From: Lachnospiraceae bacterium Phil5
GTDB taxonomy: Bacteria > Bacillota > Clostridia > TANB77 > CAG-508
Direction: 5' to 3'
DNA length: 64,000 nucleotides
Assembly: GCA_002633185.1 (NCBI GenBank)
Contig: NWBM01000003.1
Span: 190,732 to 254,731 of the forward strand
Part shown: positions 18,975 to 29,400 of the stretch, piece by piece
How the letters are laid out: each line of letters begins with the position of its first letter
Numbering within the stretch: position 1 is the stretch's first letter
Notes under the pieces: generated by a model
The model's database searches: none
Told to the model about the DNA's origin: nothing
Seen by the model: the letters and a program-made list of their open reading frames with translations, nothing else
Translations under genes and position numbers: made by a program

Positions 18975-19679
18975 ATGGCTACAAGTATTATTTCCCAAGG
19001 GAAAACAACAAATGAAGCAATTGAAAACGGTCTAAAACAATTAAATGTATCAAAAAATATGGTTGATATAAAAGTTTTAGAAAATACTGAAAAAAGAAGT
19101 TTCTTCGATATATTAGCACCTAGAGTTGTTAAAGTTGAGTTAACACTTAAAGAAGAGCCTAATTACAATAAAAAAATTGATAATCTTAATACTGAAAAAG
19201 AAGTTAAGATCATTGACGAGAAAGAATTAGAGGAATCTAAATCAAGAGTTAAGGAATTTTTAGACAATTTCTTGAACAATGTATCTGATAAAAAGTTTAA
19301 TTATGATATTGAAATAAGAGATCAAAATATTGAGGTTAATATTACTGGTGAGGATTCAGGATTATTAATTGGATATAGAGGAGATGTTTTAAATTCATTA
19401 CAAACAATATTATCTTCTATAGCAAATAAAAATACTGATTCAAAAATAAGAGTAATATTAGATATAGAAAATTACAGAAATAAAAGAAAAGAAACGCTAG
19501 AAAACTTAGCAATGAAAATAGCAAAAACAGTATCAAAATCAGGAAAATCTGTTACATTAGAACCAATGGGAGCATATGAAAGGAAAATTATACATAGCAA
19601 ATTACAAGATAATAAATACGTAACAACACATAGTATTGGAGAGGAACCAAATAGAAAGGTTGTTATTTCAAAAAAATAA
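18975..19679 (+). CDS. jag: RNA-binding protein Jag/KhpB
   Basis: The 234-residue protein has three parts: an N-terminal Jag_N domain (residues 1-55), a KH domain with GLLIGYRGDVLNSLQTI near residue 135, and an R3H domain ending the protein with EPMGAYERKIIHSKLQ. KhpB binds RNA with KhpA and affects cell division and sporulation in Firmicutes. It starts two bases after yidC, behind AAGGAGGGGTAAAG. Confidence 0.95.
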   Translation: MATSIISQGKTTNEAIENGLKQLNVSKNMVDIKVLENTEKRSFFDILAPRVVKVELTLKEEPNYNKKIDNLNTEKEVKIIDEKELEESKSRVKEFLDNFLNNVSDKKFNYDIEIRDQNIEVNITGEDSGLLIGYRGDVLNSLQTILSSIANKNTDSKIRVILDIENYRNKRKETLENLAMKIAKTVSKSGKSVTLEPMGAYERKIIHSKLQDNKYVTTHSIGEEPNRKVVISKK

Positions 19680-19696
19680 TTAAATAAAAAAATCAG

Positions 19697-19757
19697 AAGT
19701 CAAAGTTCGGATTTTAGTTTAAAAATAAACTGATATCGTGCTTTGACTTTATTTTTT
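19697..19757 (+). terminator. Intrinsic terminator after jag
   Basis: AAGTCAAAG (19697-19705) pairs with CTTTGACTT (19741-19749) around an inner AGTTTA/TAAACT hairpin, followed by a T-rich exit. It ends the rpmH-jag unit. Confidence 0.75.
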
Positions 19758-19792
19758 ATAAATTAATTAAATACATAAATAGTTTAAAAATA

Positions 19793-19831
19793 GAAAGGGG
19801 GAATGCTGGAAATACCAGCAGTAAAAAAATG
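19793..19831 (+). promoter_or_regulatory. Unusual translation start region of mnmE
   Basis: The ribosome site AAAGGGGG ends about 28 bases before the ATG at 19829, far beyond normal spacing. Between them lies GCTGG-AAATA-CCAGC, a hairpin that would shorten the distance. An ATG at 19803 is out of frame, and no in-frame alternative start exists upstream. Confidence 0.6.
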
Positions 19832-21205
19832 GAAAATACAATCGCAGCAATATCTACGGCAACAGGCAATGGAGGAATTGGAATAATTAGATTAAGTGGA
19901 AAAAATAGCTTTGAAATTATAAAAAAAATATTTGTTCCATTCAAGGCGACCACTTTTGAGAAAAAAGGGTATATAATAAAGTATGGATATATCATAGATC
20001 CTACAAATAATCAAAAAATAGATGAAGTATTAGTATCATTTTTTGTGGCTCCTAAGAGTTACACAACAGAAGATATGTGTGAAATTAATTCACATGGAGG
20101 TACAATTGTATTAAGAAAAATATTAGAGTTGTGTTTAAAAAATGGTGCAGAGCTAGCCGAGCCAGGAGAGTTCACAAAAAGAGCTTTTTTAAATGGAAGG
20201 ATTGATTTAGCCCAAGCTGAATCTGTAATAGACTTAATTAATTCTAAATCAGAAAATGAGGCAAAAGCGTCAATTAACCAATTAGAAGGATATCTGTCTA
20301 ATAAAATTAAAAATATAAAAAATAAATTATTAGATATTATGGCAGACATTGAAGCTAATATTGATTATCCGGAATATGATATTGAAGATGTAACAAACAA
20401 TAAAATGCAAGTATGCCTAAATGAAATAAAAGATGAATTAATAAAACTTTCTAAAAGTTTTGAAAATGGAAAAATATTAAAAGAAGGAGTTAAAACAATT
20501 ATATTAGGAAAACCAAATGCTGGGAAATCATCTTTATTAAATACAATATTGAAAGAAGAAAGAGCTATTGTAAGTGAATATGCAGGAACTACAAGAGATA
20601 CAATAGAGGAGTTTGTTAATATAAAAGGTATTCCTTTAAAACTAATTGATACAGCAGGAATAAGAAAAACAGAAGATAAAATTGAAGAAATAGGTGTAAA
20701 TAGAGCATTAAAATTAGCAGAAGGCGCCGATTTAATTATTGCTATTTTTGATGCATCAAAAGATTTAGATGAAGAAGATTATGAAATATTAGAAATAATA
20801 AAAAATAAAAATTCAATTATATTATTAAATAAAATAGATATTGATGATATTCATTTAGAAAATAATGAGAAAATATGTAGCAGTTCAAATAATATTTTAA
20901 AAATATCTGCAAAAAATGGGGAAGGAATAGATGAACTATATGACTTAATTGAAAAAATGTATAGCAACAATGAGATTGATATGAATGATGGTGTTGTAAT
21001 TACAAATATCAGACATAAAAATCAAATAGATAAAGCTATAAATAGTGTTGAGGAAGCAATGAATTCAATAGAAAATAATTTTCCTATTGATATTATCAGT
21101 ATTCCAATAAAACAAATTTTAATAGATTTATCTGTAATAACAGGTGAAGATGTATCTGAAGACATAATTAATGAAATTTTTTCAAAATTTTGTCTTGGAA
21201 AATAA
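19829..21205 (+). CDS. mnmE: tRNA U34 modification GTPase MnmE
   Basis: The 458-residue protein has an N-terminal tetrahydrofolate-binding domain (STATGNGGIGIIRLSGKNSF), a helical domain, and a G domain with GKPNAGKSSLLN, DTAGIRKTED and NKID. It ends in the required CxGK motif (CLGK). With MnmG it installs cmnm5U at the wobble position of tRNAs. Its partner mnmG follows after a 214-base AT-rich gap. Translation start is unusual (see the hairpin entry). Confidence 0.96.
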   Translation: MENTIAAISTATGNGGIGIIRLSGKNSFEIIKKIFVPFKATTFEKKGYIIKYGYIIDPTNNQKIDEVLVSFFVAPKSYTTEDMCEINSHGGTIVLRKILELCLKNGAELAEPGEFTKRAFLNGRIDLAQAESVIDLINSKSENEAKASINQLEGYLSNKIKNIKNKLLDIMADIEANIDYPEYDIEDVTNNKMQVCLNEIKDELIKLSKSFENGKILKEGVKTIILGKPNAGKSSLLNTILKEERAIVSEYAGTTRDTIEEFVNIKGIPLKLIDTAGIRKTEDKIEEIGVNRALKLAEGADLIIAIFDASKDLDEEDYEILEIIKNKNSIILLNKIDIDDIHLENNEKICSSSNNILKISAKNGEGIDELYDLIEKMYSNNEIDMNDGVVITNIRHKNQIDKAINSVEEAMNSIENNFPIDIISIPIKQILIDLSVITGEDVSEDIINEIFSKFCLGK

Positions 21206-21419
21206 TTTTTTGATACATAAAATTTAAAAAAATAATTTTATTAAAAATATAATTAAGTCAAATTTATAAACTATACAAATGATATAAAAATGAAGCATGA
21301 AAATAAAAAATAAGACGGTTTAATATAAAAGAAATATAACATGTCACATAAGATTAAAAATTGAATAAAAAATCAAAATAAAAAGAAAATAAATTATGTA
21401 AACAAAAAGGAGTAAGATT

Positions 21420-23306
21420 ATGAGTTATAATGGAGGAAAATTTGATGTAGCAGTAATTGGGGCAGGACATGCAGGTTGCGAAGCTGCTTTAGCTGCAGCA
21501 AGAATGGGAATGAAAACATTATTATTTTCTATTAGTCTTGAAGCTTTAGCAAATATGCCATGTAATCCACATATTGGTGGAAGCTCAAAAGGACATTTAG
21601 TAAAAGAAATTGATTGCCTTGGAGGTGAAATGGGTAAGAATATTGATAAAACATTTATTCAATTACGTATGTTAAACACTTCTAAAGGACCTGCTGTGTA
21701 TTCACTAAGAGCACAAGCTGATAGAAAAATGTATCAAATGGAAATGAAACATACAATTGAAAAACAAGAAAATCTATATTTAAAACAAGCTGAAATAGTT
21801 GATATTAAAGTAGAAGATGGAAAAGTAAAAGCAATAGAAACAAACGTTGGAGCTATATATGATGTAGATTCTATAATTGTTGCAACAGGAACATATTTAA
21901 AAGGAAAAATACATATTGGTGAAGTTTCTTTTGAAAGTGGGCCAGATGGAGTATTCCCATCAGTTAAATTATCAGATTGTTTAAAGAATTTGGGAATTGA
22001 AATATTTAGATTTAAAACAGGTACACCAGCTAGAATTAATAGAAGAACAGTAGATTTTTCTAAGATGGAAATTCAAGAGGGAGATGATAAATTGTTACCA
22101 TTTTCTTTTGAAGATAAAATAGATCAAAACACTGAACAATTGCCATGTTATTTAACTTATACAAACAGTAAAACACATGAAATAATAAGAAAAAATCTAC
22201 ATAGATCTCCACTTTATTCTGGAAGAATAGAGGGTACAGGGCCAAGATATTGTCCATCAATTGAAGATAAAGTAGTAAGATTTGCTGATAAAGAAAGACA
22301 TCAAATATTTATTGAACCAATGGGAAGAAATACTGATGAAATGTATGTTCAAGGTATGAGTTCCTCTTTACCAGAAGATGTACAAATTGAAATGTATAGA
22401 TCTATTGCAGGCTTAGAGCATGTAGAGTTTACACGTCCTGCATATGCTATTGAATATGATTGCATTAATCCTGAAGAATTAAAGTTAAGTCTTGAGCATA
22501 AAACAATTGAAAATCTATTTTTTGCTGGTCAAATTAATGGTACATCTGGATATGAAGAAGCAGCCTCACAAGGCTTAATTGCAGGAATTAATGCTGCTCT
22601 TAAACTTAAAGGAAAAGATCCAGTCATATTAGATAGATCACAAGCATATATTGGTGTTTTAATTGATGATATTGTTACAAAAGGAACCAATGAACCATAC
22701 AGAATGATGACTTCTAGAGCTGAGTACAGGCTTTTATTAAGACAAGACAATACTGATTTAAGATTGACTGATATTGGACACGAAATTGGTTTGATTTCTG
22801 ATGAAAGATATAAGAATTTTTGTCAAAAAAGAGAAGATATTGCAAAAGAAATTGAGCGTTTAAAAACTACTACAATTAAACCAAGTGATAAGCTAAATGA
22901 AATACTGAAAAACAACGATTCTTCTACAGTATCAGGTGGTATCAAGCTTGTGGACTTGCTAAAAAGAACTGAATTAAACTATGAAAAATTAAAAGAAATT
23001 GATGTAAATAGACCAGAATTATCAGATGAAGTAATAGAAGAAGTTCAAATTCAAGTTAAATATGAAGGATATATAAAATTACAAGAAGCTCAAGTAGAGA
23101 AATTTAAAAAATTGGAAAATAAAAAGATACCACAAGATATAGTATATTCTGCAATTAAAGGATTACGCCTAGAGGCAAGACAAAAACTTGATAAGATTAA
23201 GCCATTATCAATAGGACAAGCATCAAGAATATCAGGCGTTTCACCTGCAGATGTAAATGTTTTATTAATATATATTGAACAAAATCGTAGCAAAAGTGAG
23301 GAATAA
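21420..23306 (+). CDS. mnmG: tRNA U34 modification FAD enzyme MnmG (GidA)
   Basis: The 628-residue protein is family length. The Rossmann FAD motif is [17 protein letters not shown] near residue 13. [33 protein letters not shown] and the C-terminal SPADVNVLL stretch are family hallmarks. Start follows AAAGGAGTAAGATT. Works with MnmE. rsmG begins three bases after its stop, so the two are co-translated. Confidence 0.97.
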   Translation: MSYNGGKFDVAVIGAGHAGCEAALAAARMGMKTLLFSISLEALANMPCNPHIGGSSKGHLVKEIDCLGGEMGKNIDKTFIQLRMLNTSKGPAVYSLRAQADRKMYQMEMKHTIEKQENLYLKQAEIVDIKVEDGKVKAIETNVGAIYDVDSIIVATGTYLKGKIHIGEVSFESGPDGVFPSVKLSDCLKNLGIEIFRFKTGTPARINRRTVDFSKMEIQEGDDKLLPFSFEDKIDQNTEQLPCYLTYTNSKTHEIIRKNLHRSPLYSGRIEGTGPRYCPSIEDKVVRFADKERHQIFIEPMGRNTDEMYVQGMSSSLPEDVQIEMYRSIAGLEHVEFTRPAYAIEYDCINPEELKLSLEHKTIENLFFAGQINGTSGYEEAASQGLIAGINAALKLKGKDPVILDRSQAYIGVLIDDIVTKGTNEPYRMMTSRAEYRLLLRQDNTDLRLTDIGHEIGLISDERYKNFCQKREDIAKEIERLKTTTIKPSDKLNEILKNNDSSTVSGGIKLVDLLKRTELNYEKLKEIDVNRPELSDEVIEEVQIQVKYEGYIKLQEAQVEKFKKLENKKIPQDIVYSAIKGLRLEARQKLDKIKPLSIGQASRISGVSPADVNVLLIYIEQNRSKSEE

Positions 23307-23309
23307 TAT

Positions 23310-24032
23310 ATGGAATTAAATGAATTTTCAGCTAAATTTAAAGATTTGGTTAAAACGTACCAATTAGATATATCAGATAAAGAAGCATTACAGTTTTTTA
23401 AATATATGAATTTGCTATTAGACTGGAACAATAAAATTAATTTAACTGCAATTACCGAACCAAATGAGGTAATTTTAAAGCATTTTGTTGATTCTTTAAC
23501 TATAAATAAGTATATAAAAGAAAATTCTAAAATCGTTGACGTAGGCACAGGAGCTGGTTTTCCGGGCCTTCCTGTCGCAATTTTAAGAGACGATGTTAGG
23601 GTTTTATTAGAAGATTCTTTAAATAAAAGGATATTGTTTTTGGATAATGTGTGTGATGAATTAGAATTAAATAATGTTAAAACAAGGCATGGAAGAGCTG
23701 AAGAAGTAGCACAAGATAAAGAATATAGAGAACAATTTGATTATGCTACTTCTAGAGCTGTTGCGTCTTTGAATATTTTATTGGAATATATGTTACCTTT
23801 TGTAAAAGTTGGGGGATATTGTATATGTATGAAAGGTTCAAATATTTCAGATGAAATCAAGGCTTCTAAAAAGGCATTAGAAGTCTTAGGTGGCGTTATT
23901 GAAAAAATAGATGAATTTCAATTGCCTAATTCAGATATAACTAGAAATATCATTCTAATTAAAAAGATAAAAAACACTCCAAACAAATTTCCAAGAAAAG
24001 CGGGTACTCCATCCAAGGATCCAATACAATAA
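23310..24032 (+). CDS. rsmG: 16S rRNA (guanine-527-N7) methyltransferase RsmG
   Basis: The 240-residue SAM methyltransferase shows the GxGxGFPG site (VDVGTGAGFPGLPVAI) and YATSRAVASLNILLEY downstream. It modifies G527 of 16S rRNA, where loss can give low-level streptomycin resistance. The C-terminus ends with the family pattern NKFPRKAGTPSKDPI. It is the last gene of the mnmE-mnmG-rsmG group. Confidence 0.96.
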   Translation: MELNEFSAKFKDLVKTYQLDISDKEALQFFKYMNLLLDWNNKINLTAITEPNEVILKHFVDSLTINKYIKENSKIVDVGTGAGFPGLPVAILRDDVRVLLEDSLNKRILFLDNVCDELELNNVKTRHGRAEEVAQDKEYREQFDYATSRAVASLNILLEYMLPFVKVGGYCICMKGSNISDEIKASKKALEVLGGVIEKIDEFQLPNSDITRNIILIKKIKNTPNKFPRKAGTPSKDPIQ

Positions 24033-24150
24033 AAAGTAAAAAAATCCATACATAAAAAAATCTTCTTGTCAAGTATTTTCAAGTATTTTTTAAAAATGTT
24101 TCGTAAAGAACTTTTTGAAAAACATTTTTAAAAAACATTCCAAAAACATA

Positions 24151-24270
24151 TTGACAAAAAATATGATTTGTGTATAGAAAAAATATTTAAAAAAATATCG
24201 AAAAAAATATAAAAATTTTCCATAATATGTAAATAAGTTTATTGACATCCAATCAAAAATTTTATATTAT
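24151..24270 (+). promoter_or_regulatory. Two candidate promoters of parA-parB
   Basis: TTGACA-16-TATAGA lies at 24151-24178 and a better TTGACA-17-TATTAT at 24242-24270. An 11-base inverted repeat (24091-24101 with 24120-24130) lies upstream, but no T-run follows it. I found no consensus parS site in the window. Confidence 0.6.
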
Positions 24271-24306
24271 ATTGTATATAATAAACAAAGGATGGAGGTA
24301 AAAAAA

Positions 24307-25089
24307 GTGGGAAAAGTAATATCAGTAGCAAACCAAAAAGGTGGGGTTGGAAAGACTACAACAGCCGTTAATTTAAGCGCATCTCTAGCTAAAAAGAATA
24401 AACGTGTTTTATTAATAGATACAGATCCTCAAGGGAATGCAACAAGTGGTGTAGGTGTTGATAAATCAGTTCAATATTCAGTATATGATGTACTTGTTGA
24501 AGGCGTTGAAATTGAAAATACTATACAAAAAGCTGAAATGAAGAATTTGGATGTTTGTCCATCTAACATAAATCTTGCAGGTGCAGAGGTTCAATTAGTT
24601 TCTGTAAATGAAAGAGAATATAGACTAAAAGAAAAAATAGATAAAATAAAGGATCAATATGATTACATTATAATTGATTGTCCACCATCACTAGGAATTG
24701 TAACATTAAATGCGTTTACAGCTTCAGATAGTGTTTTAATACCAATTCAATGTGAATATTATGCATTGGAGGGATTAGGACAACTTATTAATACAATTAA
24801 TTTGGTAAAAAAGAGAATGAATAAGACCTTATCAATTGAAGGCGCATTATTAACTATGTATGATGCAAGAACAAACTTATCAAATCAAGTTGTAAAGGAA
24901 GTTAAAAATTATTTTGGAGATAAAGTTTATAAAACAGTTATCCCAAGGAACGTTAAATTAAGCGAAGCACCAAGCTATGGAATGCCTATTTGTATGTATG
25001 ATACAAGATCAAAAGGTGCAAAATGTTACGAAAAATTTGCCAAAGAATTATTAAAAATTAATGAAGGCAAAGCAAGACATATGAGATAG
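24307..25089 (+). CDS. parA: Chromosome partitioning ATPase ParA (Soj)
   Basis: About 260 residues, starting at GTG 24307; the ATG at 24292 contains the ribosome site GGAGG itself. The deviant Walker A is NQKGGVGKTTTAVNL, with DTDPQGNATSG and IIIDCPPSLG following. ParA-type ATPases bind DNA as dimers and work with ParB in origin segregation; in sporulating bacteria they also restrain DnaA and sporulation. Position beside rsmG and parB is standard. Confidence 0.96.
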   Translation: MGKVISVANQKGGVGKTTTAVNLSASLAKKNKRVLLIDTDPQGNATSGVGVDKSVQYSVYDVLVEGVEIENTIQKAEMKNLDVCPSNINLAGAEVQLVSVNEREYRLKEKIDKIKDQYDYIIIDCPPSLGIVTLNAFTASDSVLIPIQCEYYALEGLGQLINTINLVKKRMNKTLSIEGALLTMYDARTNLSNQVVKEVKNYFGDKVYKTVIPRNVKLSEAPSYGMPICMYDTRSKGAKCYEKFAKELLKINEGKARHMR

Positions 25090-25104
25090 AAAAGGAGGAT
25101 AATT

Positions 25105-25971
25105 ATGGCTAAAATGACAGGTTTAGGAAAGGGTTTAGGAGCTTTATTTAATGATAATAATATATTAGATAACGACAACCAGGTTGACATAAAAGAAGGA
25201 GAAGAAATAGTACATAAATTAAAAGTAATAGATATAGAGCCAAACATAAATCAACCAAGAAGAAATTTTAATGATGAAAGTATTGATGAATTAGCGGAAT
25301 CTATTAAAAGATATGGCGTAATTCAACCAATTATTGTTACAAAGAAAGACAAATACTATGAAATAGTAGCAGGAGAAAGAAGATGGAGAGCATCTAAAAA
25401 AGCCGGTTTAGATGAAATTCCTTGTATTGTTAGAGATGATACAGAAAGAAAAAATAAAGAAATTGCATTAATAGAAAACATTCAAAGAGAGGACTTAAAT
25501 CCAATTGAAAAAGCAAGAGGATTTAGAGAATTAATAGATGAATATAATTTAACACAACAACAACTATCAGAAACATTGGGGATAGGAAGAAGCTCAATTG
25601 CAAATACATTAAGATTATTAAATCTAGATCCACGTGTTATGGACTTAACAATTCAAGGTCAATTAACAGAAACACATGCACGTGCATTATTAGGATATGA
25701 TAATCCCGATGAACAATACCAAGCGGCATTAAATGTTATTAAAAGAGGCCAAAATACAAAAGAGGTTGAAAAACAAGTAAATCCGCGTAAAAACTCAAAG
25801 CCAAGAGATCCAAAACGTGATGCAATAATATCAGATTTAGAAAATACATTCCAAGGATATTTTGGTACAAAAGTAAGATTAGAAGCAGGGAAGAGAAGTG
25901 GAAAAATAATTATTCAATACTCATCAAATGAAGATTTAGAAAGAATAATGGATTTAGTAAAAAATAGTTAA
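25105..25971 (+). CDS. parB: Chromosome partitioning protein ParB (Spo0J)
   Basis: The 288-residue protein begins TGLGKGLGALF as usual for the family. The CTP-binding ParB N domain shows GERRWRASKKAG and ENIQREDLNPIEKA, and the helix-turn-helix is QLSETLGIGRSSIANTLRLL. The C-terminal part is the dimerisation domain. The start follows AAAGGAGGATAATT, 15 bases after parA. It forms a sliding clamp at parS sites near the origin. Confidence 0.96.
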   Translation: MAKMTGLGKGLGALFNDNNILDNDNQVDIKEGEEIVHKLKVIDIEPNINQPRRNFNDESIDELAESIKRYGVIQPIIVTKKDKYYEIVAGERRWRASKKAGLDEIPCIVRDDTERKNKEIALIENIQREDLNPIEKARGFRELIDEYNLTQQQLSETLGIGRSSIANTLRLLNLDPRVMDLTIQGQLTETHARALLGYDNPDEQYQAALNVIKRGQNTKEVEKQVNPRKNSKPRDPKRDAIISDLENTFQGYFGTKVRLEAGKRSGKIIIQYSSNEDLERIMDLVKNS

Positions 25972-26020
25972 TTAAAAGTGTTAAACTGTAGTAAAATTAA
26001 TAAAAAATCAATATTTTCTA

Positions 26021-26050
26021 TTGACAAAGACTGAAGAAATGTGCTAATAT
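26021..26050 (+). promoter_or_regulatory. Promoter of the tRNA-Ser genes
   Basis: Perfect TTGACA, an 18-base spacer and TAATAT end 20 bases before the first tRNA. Confidence 0.7.
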
Positions 26051-26070
26051 ATATTTGTTGCTAAACAAAC

Positions 26071-26222
<152 letters not shown>

Positions 26223-26255
26223 TTACAAATATTAAAAATTAAATTCAGCTAAAAT

Positions 26256-26347
26256 GGAGGATTACCCAAGTGGCTGAAGGGGACAGTTTGCTAAACTGTT
26301 AGGGTTCGTTAAGGGCCGCGAGGGTTCAAATCCCTCATCCTCCGCCA
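26256..26347 (+). tRNA. tRNA-Ser (anticodon GCT)
   Basis: A 92-base class II tRNA with acceptor GGAGGAT/ATCCTCC, encoded CCA, anticodon loop TTGCTAA and a long variable arm. Reads AGC/AGU. It follows the TGA isoacceptor by 93 bases. Confidence 0.97.
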
Positions 26348-26381
26348 AAAAAAATTGCAATTTTTTAATTGCAATTTTTTT
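26348..26381. terminator. Terminator after tRNA-Ser(GCT)
   Basis: AAAAATTGCAA pairs with TTGCAATTTTT across a short T-rich loop, with T-run exit. It also lies at the end of the convergent activase gene. Confidence 0.75.
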
Positions 26382-26415
26382 ATTAAAATAATATTTTATA
26401 TATTTATTAAATTAT

Positions 26416-29400
26416 TTAATTATTTTTGAAATTATTATCCAAAGTATTTTTCAAATTATCTTTAGCAACAGTCATCATCAATTTAATTCTGTTAGTTTGA
26501 TTTGTTTCACTAGCTCCAGGGTCATAATCAATTGGAGTAATATTTGCATTAGGATATTTTGAACGAATAGTTTTAATTACACCTTTACCTACAACATGAT
26601 TTGGTAAACAAGCAAATGGCTGAACACAAACAATATTAGGTATTCCATGTTCAATATATTCAATCATTTCTGCAGTTAAAAACCATCCTTCTCCAGTTTG
26701 ATTTCCAATTGATAAAATATCTTTTACTTTATCTTCTAACTTCCATATATTACATGGAAGTAAATATCCTTTTTTAGATTTATTTAAAGCAATTATTTCA
26801 TCTTTTTCAATAATATCAATTAATTTAATAGCTGTTTTAAAAATGTTTGCTTTTAAATTTCCGGTTTTAATTAATTTATTAAATGTAATTTTATGAGTAC
26901 AAATAAATTTTAAAAATCCCATAAAATCAGGTAAAATTACTTCTGCACCTTCTTTTTCTAATTTATCAATAATATAATTATTACCAAAAGGATGATATTT
27001 AATTAATACTTCACCAACAATTCCTACTTTAGGTTTAGGGATAGATGTATCAATTTCAATTTTTTCAAAATCTTCAACCATATCATAAATACTCTTTTTA
27101 AATTCTTTCATTGATGATTTTTCAATTAATTTTTGACATTTTTCCATCCAATTAGCAAATACTTCATCTGTTTCTCCATAATTAACTTCATAAGCTCTAT
27201 TTTTTGAGGCTAATTTTTGAAGTAAATCAGCATATACACATACCTTTAAAAGTCTTTCAATTAAATGAAGAGTTATTTTAAATCCTGGCATTTTTTCCAT
27301 ACCAACAACATTAAATGAAAGAACTGGAACATTAGGGAAACCAGCATCTTTAAGAGCTTTTCTAATAAATCCAATATAATTTGTTGCCCTACATCCTCCA
27401 CCAGTTTGAGAGATAATTAATGCTGTTTTATTTACATCATATTTACCAGATTCAAGTGCTTCAATCATTTGACCTGCAACTAAGATAGAGGGATAACACG
27501 CATCATTATTGACATATTTTAAGCCTGTTTCAACAGTATTGCTTGTACATTCACGTAACACCTCAAAATTATATCCAGAAGCTTTTACGGCTGTCTCGAT
27601 TAATTCAAAATGTACAGGTGCCATCATTGGACACAAAATTGTATACTTATCTTTCATTTCTTTAGTAAATATTTTTCTCTTAACACTATAATCTCCATCG
27701 CCTTTTTCAAGTTTCGCAGCTAATCTTTTATTCATACTAGCAAGTAATGAACGAATACGGATTCTTACGGCTCCAAGGTTATTTACCTCATCAATTTTAA
27801 TAAGAGTATACATTTTTCCATAGCTAGATAAAATTTCTTCAACTTGATCTGTTGTAACAGCATCAACACCGCATCCAAAAGAATTAAGTTGAACAAGTTC
27901 GAGATTATCTGTTCTGCCAACAAAATCAGCGGCATTATATAATCTAGAATGATAAGTCCATTGATCAACAACTCGTAAAGGTTTTCTATTTGTTGTAAGA
28001 TGACAAACACTATCTTCTGTTAATACAGCAAGCCCTAGACTTGTAATTAATGTATCTATACCATGATTAATTTCTGGATCCATATGATATGGTCTTCCTG
28101 CTAAAACTATTCCATTAATATTATTATTTTTTAAATATTCTAGAGTTTCTTCGCCTTTTTTTCTAATATCATTCTTATAATTTTGATACTCTTTTTCAGC
28201 TTCCTTAGCTGCATATATTAATTCTTTTTTAGTAAAATTATATTGACTAAATTCAGGTAAATCTAATATTGTTGCAGCTAATTTTTTAGCATCAAATGGA
28301 AGAAAAGGATTTAAAAAATTAATACTTTTTTCGGTCAAATCTTCAACATTATTTTTTAAAACTTCAGGATAAGAAGTAACTATAGGGCAGTTATAGTGAT
28401 TATTTGAATCTTTATATTCCTTTCTAGAATACGGAATACATGGATAAAATATTGTTTTAATTCCGGAATTAATTAAACTAATAATATGTCCGTGTGAAAG
28501 TTTTGCAGGGTAACATACAGATTCAGATGGCATTGATTCAATACCCTTTTCATATGTTTTTCTATTACTTTTTTCAGAAATAATTACTCTGAAACCTAGG
28601 TTTGTTAAAAAAGTAAACCAAAAAGGATAATCTTCATACATGTTTAAAACCCTAGGGATTCCTATTGTTCCTCTCTTTGCATCTAAAGCCTGTAAAGGTT
28701 CATAATTAAAAGTTCTGTTATATTTATATTTAACTAAATTAGGTAATTCGGTTTTATTGTTTATTATTCCTTCACCTTTTTCACATCTATTTCCAGTAAT
28801 ACATTTACTTCCATCATTGAATTTATTTATAGTTAATAAACAATGATTTTCGCAACGTCCGCAACGAACATGAGATGTTTCTATTTTTAAATTATCTAAT
28901 TCATTTAATTTTAATATTTTAGAATGATATTCCATATCCATGTTTGATTCATATTGTTGTTTAGCAAGAAGGGCAATTCCATATGCACCCATTAATCCGG
29001 AAATATCTGGGCGAATTACATGTTTTTCAACAATTAATTCAAAAGCTCTTAAAACTGCATCATTATAGAATGTTCCACCTTGAACAACAATATTATCGCC
29101 TAATGAATTCATATCTCTAATTTTCATTACTTTTTGAATTGCATTTTTAATTACGGAATAAGAAAGTCCTGCAGAAATATCACCTACAGTATAACCTTCT
29201 TTTTGTGCTTGTTTTATTTTTGAGTTCATAAAAACAGTACATCTCGAACCTAAATCAACTGGATTTCTGGCTTCAATAGCAGAATTTACGAATTCATTTA
29301 TTGAAAGATTTAGGCTTTTAGCAAATGTTTCGATAAATGATCCACAACCAGAAGAACAAGCTTCATTTAACAAAATATTGTCTATTGTTCCGTTTTTTAT

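Noticed and set aside
24033-25971. parS centromere sites near parA-parB
   Set aside because: I looked for the TGTTTCACGTGAAACA-type palindrome and found no clear match in the window.
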